Source: Dichotomocladium elegans (lineage: Eukaryota > Mucoromycota > Mucoromycetes > Mucorales > Lichtheimiaceae). Taken from it: 64,000 nt of DNA. The notes below the pieces were generated by a model. The model saw only the letters and a list, made by a program, of their open reading frames with translations. It was not told the origin of the DNA and made no database searches. Made by a program: the position numbers and the translations under genes. The DNA lies in contig JAIXMN010000031.1 in assembly GCA_025716815.1 (NCBI GenBank), positions 124,001-188,000 of the forward strand, read 5' to 3'. Of the stretch, positions 24,563 to 35,325 are shown in pieces. Positions within the stretch are counted from its first letter, which is position 1. Every line of letters begins with the position of its first letter.

Positions 24563-27500
24563 GAAGAGTTTTCAATGAATGGGGAAAAAAAGAAATTGCA
24601 GACTCCCATTTCTTTGTAGCAGGGTGAAGTACAATGGTATGTTTCCTAATCCAGACGTCGGGGTTCAAGCACACGTGTGTTTGAAAGCATGACCGCGGTT
24701 TGTTCAGGTCATTCCAAGAAACTCAAAGGATGATGGAAAATTCGAGTGAAAGGAGTGGTGTGATGGGATGCTCTTTATATAACAGCTTCTTTGAAATTCT
24801 GACAGGTCCACAGTCGATGCAACTACCAATTGGCTGCAGAAGGAGCTGGTGGACGCTAGAACGCACCGGGGTACGTATCGAGAAAACAATTTGGAATCAT
24901 GCCGGATTAATGGAATCACTAACATCTTTGTATATACATATGTACTTTCTATCCTTGATCTTCTTTGTTCAATAAGGAAGCCGATGGAACAGATATGAGC
25001 CAAACAGGATTGATTGGAGTCCCATCAAGATGCCTTTTCAGGGTCCTACGGTTATGTCGCCTATGTTGAGCGACTTATTTCAAATTTTAATAAGCGGACG
25101 GCCATTTCTATTCGGGATATCCTCGGGATCTGATTGTGTGCTGCTTGCATTATAAGTGCGAACTTGCAATTGGTCTGAACGCAGATCGCTCAAGATCGCA
25201 TCCACGGTTTCAGTGTGAACCTGAGTTACTCTGGTGGAATGGCATATATCACAGGATTTGCCATGGAAGAAGTGCTACTTAACACTTTCAACATACATTT
25301 TCCGCACGTCAATAGTACATTGGTTCGGATATACACGTTGATATTCACAGATTTTTGGAGCATTCACTCAATAAGTTGTTCGTGAGACTTTCCTAATCGC
25401 TTTGAAATTACAGTGACCGTCCTTATATGGATACCCTTGGTTCCTACCAAATCATATCGCTATAACGAATTATCACTATAACGAGTTCGAGTAAGTCCTG
25501 TCCGTCAACTTGGTTCTACAAAAGGTGTCACCATAACAAAATACCATTGTAACGAATATCATGATAATGGGCGACCGCTGTGATAATCTCTTGCTCTTCA
25601 CTGAAAATACGTGAATCATAGCTGGTTCACCATTTCTTCAAAATGTCATTGGAGTCCCTCTATAATATATTCAATACCCACTTCTCAGCTGGACAAACAT
25701 ATATTTCTATTTACTTTGTTGCAGCTGACGTACTCAAATCCTCTCAATTATTAGGTGGAATGGTTCTTCCCTTTGGTATGCAAGTGCTGTACACCCAGGT
25801 CTAGCGCCTTGATCTGAAGGTCCATGTTCTATCAAATAGAGACATGCGTGCAACAAGCTCAGAGAAATCCTGCAATATCTATGCAGCAGATATTATGTAC
25901 AGGAGCCAACCGCTTGAATGGATGTACGCACAGCGCCAAACCACAGACAATAATTATTCAACACCTTACAGGAAGGGCCCTTGCTATCATGTCTTCATCT
26001 CGCCCAGATCACATGCGATCGCATAAGTATCTCTTCATGGGGGAAAAGCCGAATATCCTGTATATATTACTGTCGATATCCGCCGATCTGGTTCGCTGCA
26101 TAGAGGCTGAACCTGGTCAATATGGTCCATCTGGGACGCCTACGATTTCAACAGCTAGTGTATTTTGATCTCTTTTCTCCATCGTCGCTTAATTTTCCTT
26201 CAGCTCTACTTCTGACGTACAGTACAAAAACCTACAGGAAAAAGGTGGTCGAAACCACGAAAAAGAAAAGCGCTTTTGCGCGGTGAATCTTAAAAGAGAG
26301 CTTGGCTGAAACCAGTGTTGACGATATTCTCGAGTTGCGAGATATTCCTGTTCAGGATGGTCGTTATCAAGCTGGCTGGTAAACAAACAAAGTATGCAAG
26401 CCTCAACGAGATCTTTGTATTTTTTCTTTGTCGATGATATGGCCCGCTTCAATTCTGGAATGGGAAAGAAGAATGCAAGCCAACAGGATGAAGCTCAATT
26501 GGTCATCTGGTTTTAAGCTTATGCTCGATATATTGCAAAGTTCATGGTTCAGGGCCAGTTGACGATGTGGGTCGTATACAGAAAGGCACACACACTCAAT
26601 ACCAACTGTCGTGATATCCATTGCACAGCTTTCATGGCCCATGCCAAGGTCAAGGTCGTTGAATATCTAGAAAGCCCGTTTATAACATCGATAAGGCCGC
26701 TGAAGTCCACCCAGGTATCATGTCTCAGATAAGCCTGTTTTAAGTAGTATCGTATACACATGAAGGTATCCAAAAGCTCAGAGGGCCTCTATCTTCCTGC
26801 GCAATGACTACGACAGATTATCGTCGAGAGAGCAAGACTTAGTGCCAAATACATATGAAGAGATCCCGCTTTCAACACTAAGCGAATCCTTCTGCAACCG
26901 ATTCCGCATGTTCGGGCCACGCGTATCTCTGGAAAGTGGTATTTTCTCTACTTCTCTCCATTACGACAAAAGACTTGCAAAGGAGCACGAAGTTACTACT
27001 ACAACAAGCATCTCCCCCCCCATCTTAGCGGAACAATGACGGATATGTGTAGCTCAATTGTTTTTTCTTGAAATGAGAAATGTCGAACCCGTATCTGTCC
27101 CTGTGCCTTATGCTACCGGACACCAGGTCTACCAAGGTTCTAATGATCTAGGTTCCCATTGAAAATAATCCATCTCGGCTGGCAAAACATTACGCTGAAT
27201 CTCACGCGTAGCATCTTTGGCCGGAGAACCTTTGTGGTCCTCACGACATCCGAGGTTAGACATCCTAAAGATGTCCAACCATTAAGACACAGTGAAGAAC
27301 CACAGAGTGTAAGTGAAGCAGACCCTATCGCCTCCCTCTGTATGGCCTTTTATTATTTTTTCCTCGCCCCTTTTAGGACTTTTGATTCTCCGTCATTACT
27401 ATCAGCATACTTTGGCAATTGAAAAGTGACTGGCTAGCTATCTCCTCAGGTTTACCATGGGTTAAATTTTACCAATCGGAATTTAAGCCCCGCGGATCCC

Positions 27501-29501
27501 TCGACTGATCTGAGCGCCATTCAATGCCACTCTAAATATTCTTCCTGTCAATTTTTCTTTTTCATTGATGTTCTGCGATACCTCGAGCGAGACAAAGTAT
27601 GAGGACTGTTTGTCAATCAAGTTCGCGTCATGATATACTGGATATCATGCCTTCAGTAGATAGTATTTGCGGTTCAGTTGAGGCAATTAATGCGTGTAAT
27701 AAACCGATGAACTTAGAATAATGATGGTGTTAGCAGATCGAGTCTACTTGTTGCCACGCAGCAAATTGAACTGCTTAAATGATGCTCACTACCCAACCGA
27801 CTCACCTACAGAACGCCTCCCCTCCATTCATCGAGTGGAGAGTGATCCAAGTATCCTGCTTATCGCATCTTAGCCCTGCGATAACAGAGCTGGAAAGTTC
27901 TTTAGAGGGGATCGTGGGTGTCAGCTTCTGCCAGCTATTCACTCACGACTTCTAATGCCTTCTGCTAAGCATTCCTATAGATTTATTATCAACAAAGAAA
28001 TGGTGAACCCTCATACAGCGATTTTCTTGGAATATGACAAAGCGCATACAGTCTTTAAACCCCTTTCCCTGCCAACAGGTTGCCAGCGGAAATATTTCAC
28101 CACTAGTCTCTGCCTTCATCAAACATCAAGTTGAGCAGCATATGCTTTGTATCAACAAAGTACACCTCGGCCCACCCCATTTGAGCTAAAGGACGCAATT
28201 AGAAGTCACTGAAGCGCAAATTAACACTGCCCTCGCTGCCGACAATGATGCGTCCTGAGGCACGCAGTGATTTCGATGCCTCTCTTGAGGAGTTTGATTG
28301 TGATGTCAGCATAACGACGACGTAGCCAGCAGCGCTTGGAGGCAAGCAAACAAACATGATGGCAAGGCACAATGCTACTCCACTACTAACCTATAGTCAT
28401 ATTCCGCAAACAAAAAAGTTCCATTGGCTGAATAGCCAGTGGTTCTGTGAGCTTGCGATGCGCTGATCTCGGCCATCATGTGGGCTATCTGATGTGCCCA
28501 TTGGGGCCACGTCCTTAACAATATCCCCTTCACGCCTACGCCGGTATCCCACCATCCCCTTAAACTTTGGCATCGCTCCAGACGAGAACTACAACCTTTG
28601 ATTTCCTGTTAAAATTATCTCGAACTTTCGCTACTTCTAGTTACAATTTTCTTCGGACTCACTCCCTGATCACCTCTGCTCGTATCTGAGTCAGCAGCAA
28701 TAAATTCTGATTTTCACAGCCCATATATATATGTAAAAGCTTGCGATGCGCGGAAGTGGTGTGAATGGCGCTCACACTAGCAGAACTTGAATTTATCCTC
28801 ATTTAATTGGTGAATATTGAACCAATGGTAATAAAGAGATAACTAGCCAGTCACATTCAAATACCTTAGTATCCTAATTTCCCAAAAGGGGTGACGAAAA
28901 AAATAACAAAATACATGCACTTCTGAGTGTTATCATCCCCTTCTGCTTTTGGAAAGAAGCTTGTTCGGTGCACGTTTGGATGATCTGACAGGAGAAGGAG
29001 GCTATAGAGGATAAGGATCATCATCATGATGAACTTGCCGCCGTATTTACCGTTCCTCAATCTTTTCCCATAGTGAAAGCTGAGAATGCGCCGATGCTGC
29101 ACGAACATCGGGCGCACGCCATTACGGAAGTCCGCCCGGAAGACTACTCTGGATGGGCTCGCCACGAAATTACGTTCTTCAAGCCCTTGCCTTGAATATG
29201 AGAAAATGCCGTAGTTTCTCTCTTTTCCCCTCTTCTCTTTCCTTGTTTTTTTATATATAGAATCTATTTTCCCATCCTTCTTTTACCCTCTCTTCTCTGG
29301 TTTTGCAGATCGGAGTAAAGGAATAGTTGTGTTAACATCACTATCCATTAGAAGAACTAATGTAGCACAAGCGCCATGACGACTGTATCACCGTTTTTAT
29401 AAAAAAAAAAAGACAGGGATCAATGTTTGTAGAAGTTTGCTTCTTTTAGACAGCATCAACCCTCCTACCCTTTTCCAGAGCTACAGACCTCAGAATCCAC
29501 C
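24563..29501. other. Long AT-rich gene-poor region
   Basis: Almost 5 kb with no supported gene. Open frames are short (the longest about 115 codons, 25824-26168) and without recognisable domains. It contains a TATAACGA motif cluster (25453-25562) and a 13-bp direct repeat GCTTGCGATGCGC near 28452 and 28740. The composition and lack of frames fit decayed mobile-element DNA. The final 260 bp (29210-29300), with a TTATATATAG box and CT-rich tract, look like the promoter of the transposase-derived gene. Confidence 0.5.
25453..25562. repeat. Cluster of TATAACGA-like motifs, possible transposon terminus remnant
   Basis: Within about 110 bp the variants TATAACGAAT (25461), TATAACGAG (25478), CATAACAAAATA (25532) and TGTAACGAATATC (25549) recur. 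Such iterated motifs resemble subterminal repeats of pogo/Tigger-like DNA transposons. No transposase frame and no matching inverted copy was found nearby, so the assignment is tentative. Confidence 0.35.
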
Positions 29502-30864
29502 ATGAACAGTAACAACGAACATGCTCCACATAGTCTTATTCGACAGCTATCACGGTCTATGTCAGACGTGACAATTGACGAGACTGGTCCCAACGGTATA
29601 TTAGTAAATCCTGTAGATATTTGATACATTTTGACCGCATAGTTACAAAGTAGAAGTTGATATTATTGAAAACCGCGCTGCTGACATGTCATCTTTCCAG
29701 CAAGGTAACAAAAACACGTTTATGGATCGGCAATGTTGAGTAACGTATTGATTTTATGAAGCGGAGACAGAAGCGAGAACCGGGCCAAAGACCACTAGGC
29801 AGAGAAAGGACAAGGACAAGACCCCTAAGGCTAAAGTCCACAAGAGGATAACCTATGAGCAACGCGTGCAAGCCCTTGAGGCCATGCTGGACACAACTAG
29901 CGGGCCTTCCGCTATCGCCGCGCGAATGGGCATGAGTGTGAGCACCCTTAGATCCATCCGCAAGCGGTATCAGGAGGACGGAAGGATTGAGCCTTGTCGA
30001 AGAGGACGATCCAGCAGAGCAATGCTGGGCCCTGACCAGGCAAAGATCATTGTCGACTCTATGGATCAGAACTTTGATCTGTCTATCTCCGAGGTCGATA
30101 GCCTCCTAAAGGAAGCATACGTTCGTAACGGAGAGTTTGATAATGTCGACTACGCTAGGACCTCCCTTATCACCTTCCTCCGCAATAATTGCAAGGTGGC
30201 AATGCGCAGGTGCCTTTCGTACCCAGGCGAATTTAGACCTAGTTCAGACCAGCCTGCGTCCCTTGCGCTTGAGGATGTGCGCCGGAGGATGGAAAGCGGG
30301 AACTTGCTACCGACAACCAACTGCGTTTTCGTTGGCGTAGCAGCCTGGTACGTCAATACTAATAAGACCTGGTTCAAGGAGCCGCCAGCCAAGGTCCGTA
30401 CGGAGGACGATAATCTGGTACCCACTCATTCGCTCTTCTTGGCAATGAACTCCCACAGTATTTTGGAGATGAACATCCGCGCCCCTGCCCTCCGAGTGAC
30501 TGAGGAGCAAATTGTGGCTTTCACCAAGAAAGTAATTGACCATTCCGACCAGCTCTCGGGCGAAAACCCGATACTGGTATTCGATGCATTGCCAGAAAGC
30601 TTAATGAACAAAATTAGCGCTCTGGCGATGGAATACGGTTTCGTTGCCTTCTTCCTTCCGCCTCTTGCATCAGGCACATTAAACCCGACCGAGGCGATTT
30701 TCACCAAAATCCAGCGGTTGCTCCCACGGCATAAGAAGATTGATGAGGGAGATGGAATATCTCATCGAGTTTTAGCTACTGCGAATAGTTTGCCCACCGA
30801 GGCATTTTTAGATGCCATTCGTGAAACTTTGAGCCCCAACATTCCTAGTTCAACTAACCAGTAA
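29502..30864 (+). CDS. Transposase-derived protein, HTH plus IS630/Tc1-mariner-like DDE fold, probably inactive
   Basis: Three exons (29502-29595, 29651-29704, 29762-30864) splice in a continuous frame to 416 aa; all introns are phase 1. The N-terminus is acidic to basic (KTTRQRKDKDKTPKAKVHKR), followed by helix-turn-helix-like segments at about residues 78-135 (YEQRVQALEAML, IAARMGMSVSTLRSIRKRY) as in IS630/Tc1-type transposases. The C-terminal half keeps the RNase-H-like layout: NCVFVGVAAW (236-245), ILVFDALP (Asp324) and FLPPLASGTLNPTEAIFTKI (Glu360). The second Asp and last Glu are 35 residues apart, as expected, but the first catalytic Asp position (FxDE in the family) reads FVGV. An intact spliced frame with a lost catalytic residue suggests a domesticated gene. 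It lies alone in mobile-element-like DNA with no terminal repeats seen next to it. Confidence 0.75.
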
Positions 30865-31752
30865 ACATCTCTTTGCGCCTGTCTTCAAGGTTTGATCTAA
30901 CGTGTCTGTCGCTTGTTCTCAAGTAAGCTTAGCGACGAATGTAAGTAATTGTGATTAATTCGTATAGTCTTTACATATCCTATATAGCACCACTTTTAAT
31001 ATAAAATAAATAAATGCTCCAGTACACATCGACGCTCCTTGGTCGTATATTTGAGACAGAAGCTTGATTATATCAACAATACACCATTCGCATTTGTCCT
31101 TTTCGTAAAGGCATCGATGTACGCGTAAATCCACCATGTATCTGATTATAAAATATCAGACATGGGTAACAAGAAGCACAACTTGACCATGGACCAGAAT
31201 TTTCTGCTTTGGGTCAAATGCAACAAAGAGTTGGCACATTCTACCGCGAAAAGAAAGGTCTTCCAAACCGCACAAGCTACTTCCACAAGGCAACTTTATA
31301 AAGTACCTGTTTCTTTAACTGTAAAATAAAAGACATACCATACGATGAATAAAGGTGGTATTAGGAATGAAGATCCCTCAGAAAGAAGAGAGACCAGTTG
31401 TACTACGCATGCGATTGAATTCTTACAATCATTTCGCATGCATTAACGATGGGAAATTTCTTCTAGGACATCCCCCAATTGGAACATACCCAGTGGATCT
31501 TCCTAATCACAGCGATTTTGCGAGGACAGTTTGCTTACGTGTGGGCAACTCGAAGAAAGCGATAAAATTTCAATACGCGAGACTCAGGATGCCTCATTGA
31601 CGTTTAATATGGCAGTCTTAATAAGTGCGATGTGGTCAAGTACAGATATATGTGGGAGATCATTCAAGCCATAGGAGAAATGATGTAATCATATAGGTCT
31701 AGGAGATGATGTAGAAGTACAAGGAGGTTGGAGATAGATAAGATGGAGGCAA
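30865..31752. other. AT-rich spacer
   Basis: About 890 bp with short open frames only (for example 31355-31600) and no recognisable domain. Nothing else seen. Confidence 0.45.
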
Positions 31753-31760
31753 AGTGTGTG

Positions 31761-31996
31761 GTGCAAGGCGTGTCGTCCGATTATTTGCCGTATCTGCCAG
31801 TCTATCAGATATCCATTCTCTAAATACTGTGCTGTGGATGTCTTCTGGATTATTCACGGAACATACCTCGAAACGAATGGTGCAAGGCGTGCCGCCCGAT
31901 TATTGCCGTATCTGTCGCTCTATCAGATGCCCATTCATTAGACACTGTACCGTGGACGTCTTCTGGATATTCATGGAACATACCTCGAAACGAATG
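31761..31996 (+). repeat. Tandem repeat, two units of 119 and 117 bp
   Basis: GTGCAAGGCG starts units at 31761 and 31880, and a partial third begins GTGCACTGG at 31997. Each unit carries TGCCGTATCTG, CTATCAGAT, GA(C/T)GTCTTCTGGAT and GGAACATACCTCGAAACGAATG. The units differ at many sites, so they are not recent. In some frames they code for WC-x2-C and Cys-x2-Cys pairs. Confidence 0.85.
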
Positions 31997-33417
31997 GTGC
32001 ACTGGCTGCGAGAGTCAACGCCTCTCTCTCGCGGTATTCGGTTATGGCCGCACTGTATACGTCGGCTGCCATGTTCAACCGATCTACAAGGGAAACCACA
32101 ATTTCCATTTAATAAAGAACGAGTGTCTTGCCGGGACCATTAAGCGATCATCAAATAAACAATACCTTATAAAATATGACATCCTGCAGGAACATCTCCC
32201 GCTGGCGTTGTCGGCCCAGCCGACGGCCCAAGATCATCCCCAACAGAGCGTCGACGAATAATCTATCCAAATCTCCAAACGCATAACATTTAAGTTATGG
32301 GTTTGGAGATTTGCATACATTATTCCCCGAAACTCTCCTGGCGATGGTCTTGGGTCGTCGTGCACGGCCCACGGCGTAACTGCATCTCCAACGCAACCTC
32401 GAAAAAGAGCATATTCCTAACCTCCCAACGCAAATCTAAAAGATCTACGCTGGGAAAGTGTCGAATATGCCCGCTTCGAAGCTACGTTGTGACACCCTTA
32501 CGTCGCGGGACATGCACCGGTACTGCGATGAGTGTCCATTGTCTATGCATGTTGAACAGGTTGTTAGATCACTGGGTACCTCTTCTGCACTGGTCAGAGA
32601 AACTTACATCATGAAGCGGTCGTCATTGCTTAGAGAGAAGCTAGGTCTCTCTCTTCCTCTGTCTACGGCCATGTATCACACTGTAATACGTCGTGTGGCA
32701 TGCAACCGGACTTGAGGGAATCTTCATTTGACAATACCATGGATATAGGTTAAAAGAGTGGTTAGATTATTGACCGTCGTTCTTGGGTTTCTTCATTCAG
32801 CTTACTTTTGTATGTAGGAGATTCCTGCTTGTAAAACGCAAGTCTCTGTCACCCATGGCAACTGGCATGGGTCAAAGCACTAAAGGAGCCTTACGCTTCA
32901 GCGAGAGGCAAAGCATCATGGTGAGATAGAACGGCAACCCAAGAATGGACAGAGCCGTAGATTTGGAAGTATGGTTAGATCTCAGAAATGCAGTGCAACG
33001 ATCATGCAGCAACCATACCTGAGAAAGGAATTGATGCAAGCAGCGAGAGAACATCTCTCTCCCATTTGTCGTCAGGCTTGCATTGCTCTGAACTGTCGGT
33101 GGTACAACCAAAGAAAGCATTCAATTCCGTTTTTTTGTTTCTAAAATAAAGTGGTTAGATCACTAGGCTTCTCTCTCCGTTGTCACTTGGATAACACACT
33201 TGAGAAGATAGACGACCGCGCCTCAAGTTCAGAGGCTCTTTAGGGGGAGCTTGACTATACACTATAAAGCAATCAGACCACTTGATACATTTAAAGTCTT
33301 TCTTCCTTAATCAAAATACCTTAAATAGGATGCCATGTACGCATCTCATGTGCTCTCATTTCTACTGATCTTTGCTGTCATAGACAGCACAGTAAGAAAA
33401 TCATTGAGCGTGCACCA
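31969..33417 (+). repeat. Direct duplication, copy A (about 1.45 kb)
   Basis: Nearly identical to 33878-35325, offset 1909 bp at the left end and 1908 bp at the right. By eye the first 850 bp differ at one or two sites, while the right 600 bp differ at about 17 plus one indel. Contained frames include 32297-32614 and 32458-32715 on the plus strand and 32872-33120 on the minus strand; none matches a family I know. Confidence 0.93.
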
Positions 33418-33542
33418 CACTATTTCGAGAACGACCACCAGTATCTACTAGAACCATAGATTCAAAAATAATTAGATATTTCGACGGGCTTTTCCTTTTC
33501 TGTTTTGTAAAAAAGTATGTTGACCTACCGAGAAAGCCAATC

Positions 33543-33598
33543 GCCGAATCTAAATTGCCGAATCTCAATCGCCCGAATCTCGATCGCCCGAATCCCAG
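33543..33598. repeat. Short tandem array, about 15-bp unit
   Basis: CGAATCT recurs about every 15 bp (CGAATCTAAATTGC, CGAATCTCAATCGCC, CGAATCTCGATCGCC, CGAATCCC) between the two long copies. Confidence 0.75.
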
Positions 33599-33783
33599 TA
33601 TCGTGCCATGCACCACACACTAAGGAGATGTTTGCAGTATTGAAGGGGATGAATTGTTATAATGGATAAGGGAAATTTTTGTCGCCAACGAAACAAGTAT
33701 AGTCGCCGCACAGAACGCTAGCCGCCAATGGAGAGAGAAACCGCCGCCAGAGAAGGAATCCTTGTCGCCGCTGAAAGGAGGAA

Positions 33784-33809
33784 CCGCCGCCGCCGCCGCC
33801 GCCGCCGCC
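33784..33809. repeat. (CCG)n microsatellite
   Basis: About nine consecutive CCG/GCC triplets just before copy B. The preceding 90 bp are also rich in GCCGCC. Confidence 0.9.
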
Positions 33810-33870
33810 AAGAAAGAGATACTTGTAATTCAATGAAAAGACGTGAATCTTTAGAACTGGAGATGGCTTT

Positions 33871-34170
33871 ATGGATTATTCATGGAACATACCTCGAAAC
33901 GAATGGTGCACTGGCTGCGAGAGTCAACGCCTCTCTCTCGCGGTATTCGGTTATGGCCGCACTGTATACGTCGGCTGCCATGTTCAACCGATCTACAAGG
34001 GAAACCACAATTTCCATTTAATAAAGAACGAGTGTCTTGCCGGGACCATTAAGCGATCATCAAATAAACAATACCTTATAAAATATGACATCCTGCAGGA
34101 ACATCTCCCGCTGGCGTTGTCGGCCCAGCCGACGGCCCAAGATCATCCCCAACAGAGCGTCGACGAATAA
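33871..34170 (+). pseudogene. Possible zinc-knuckle coding remnant in copy B
   Basis: This 99-codon frame includes NEWCTGCESQRLSLAVFGYG, then RTVYVGCHVQ and a hydrophilic tail to a stop. The spacing Cys-x2-Cys followed about 17 residues later by Tyr-x2-Cys resembles small zinc-binding modules that occur repeatedly in Mucoromycota genomes, though the second CxxC is incomplete. The tandem units carry related but frame-shifted versions. I see no clear start codon context or introns, so it is called a remnant. Confidence 0.3.
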
Positions 34171-35325
34171 TCTATCCAAATCTCCAAACGCATAACATTT
34201 AAGTTATGGGTTTGGAGATTTGCATACATTATTCCCCGAAACTCTCCTGGCGATGGTCTTGGGTCGTCGTGCACGGCCCACGGCGTAACTGCATCTCCAA
34301 CGCAACCTCGAAAAAGAGCATATTCCTAACCTCCCAACGCAAATCTAAAAGATCTACGCTGGGAAAGTGTCGAATATGCCCGCTTCGAAGCTACGTTGTG
34401 ACACCCTTACGTCGCGGGACATGCACCGGTACTGCGATGAGTGTCCATTGTCTATGCATGTTGAACAGGTTGTTAGATCACTGGGTATCTCTTCTGCACT
34501 GGTCAGAGAAACTTACATCATGAAGCGGTCGTCATTGCTTAGAGAGAAGCTAGGTCTCTCTCTTCCTCTGTCTACGGCCATGTATCACACTGTAATACGT
34601 CGTGTGGCATGCAACCGGACTTGAGGGAATCTTCATTTGACAATACCATGGATATAGGTTAAAAGAGTGGTTAGATTATTGACCGTCGTTCTTGGGTTTC
34701 TTCATTCAGCTTACTTTTGTATGTAGGAGATTCCTGCTTGTAAAACGCAAATCTCTGTCACCCATGGCAACTGGCATGGGTCAAAGCACTAAAGGAGCCT
34801 TACGCTTCAGCGAGAGGCAAAGCATCATGGTGAGATAGAACGGCAACCCAAGAATGGACAGAGCCGTAGATTTGAAAGTGTGATTAGATCTCTGAACGCA
34901 GTGCAACGATCATGCAGCAACCATACCTGAGAAAGGAATTGATGCAAGCAGCGAGAGAACATCTCTCTCCCGTTTGTCGTCAGGCTGGCATTGCTCTGAA
35001 CTGTCGGTGGTACAACCAAAGAAAGCATTCAATTCCGTGTTTTTGTTTCTAAGATAAAGTGGTTAGATCACTAGGCTTCTCTCTCCGTTGTCACTTGGAT
35101 AACACACTTGAGGAGATGGACGACCGCGCCTCAAGTTCAGAGGCTCTTTAGGGGGAGCTTGACTATACACTATAAAGCAATCAGACCACTTGATACATTT
35201 AAAGTCTTTCTTCCTTAATCAAAATACCTTAAATAGGATGTCATGTACGCATCTCAAGTGCTCTCATTTCTTCTGATCTTTGCTGTCATAGACAACACAG
35301 TAAGAAAATCATTGAGCGTGCACCA
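33878..35325 (+). repeat. Direct duplication, copy B (about 1.45 kb)
   Basis: Second copy of 31969-33417, same orientation. Its left junction falls inside the tandem-unit motif (GGATTATTCATGGAACATACC), so copy B lacks the two preceding tandem units. Its right end stops at GAGCGTGCACCA. It carries the frames 34206-34523 and 34367-34624, and a cleaner version of the WCxxC frame. Confidence 0.93.

Larger units (their letters stand above)
31753..33621. mobile_element. Possible unclassified DNA element bounded by a 13-bp inverted repeat
   Basis: AGTGTGTGGTGCA at 31753-31765 is matched exactly in inverse (TGCACCACACACT) at 33609-33621. A shorter 10-bp partner (TGCACCACAC) lies at 33411-33420, at the end of the duplicated segment. 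Between them are two tandem units, the first copy of the 1.45-kb duplication and a short 15-bp tandem array. No target-site duplication is evident and no transposase domain is recognised, so this could be coincidence or a non-autonomous element. Confidence 0.35.

Noticed and set aside
31761..31996. CRISPR-like array
   Set aside because: Units are about 118 bp, contiguous without spacers, diverged, and in a eukaryotic genome.
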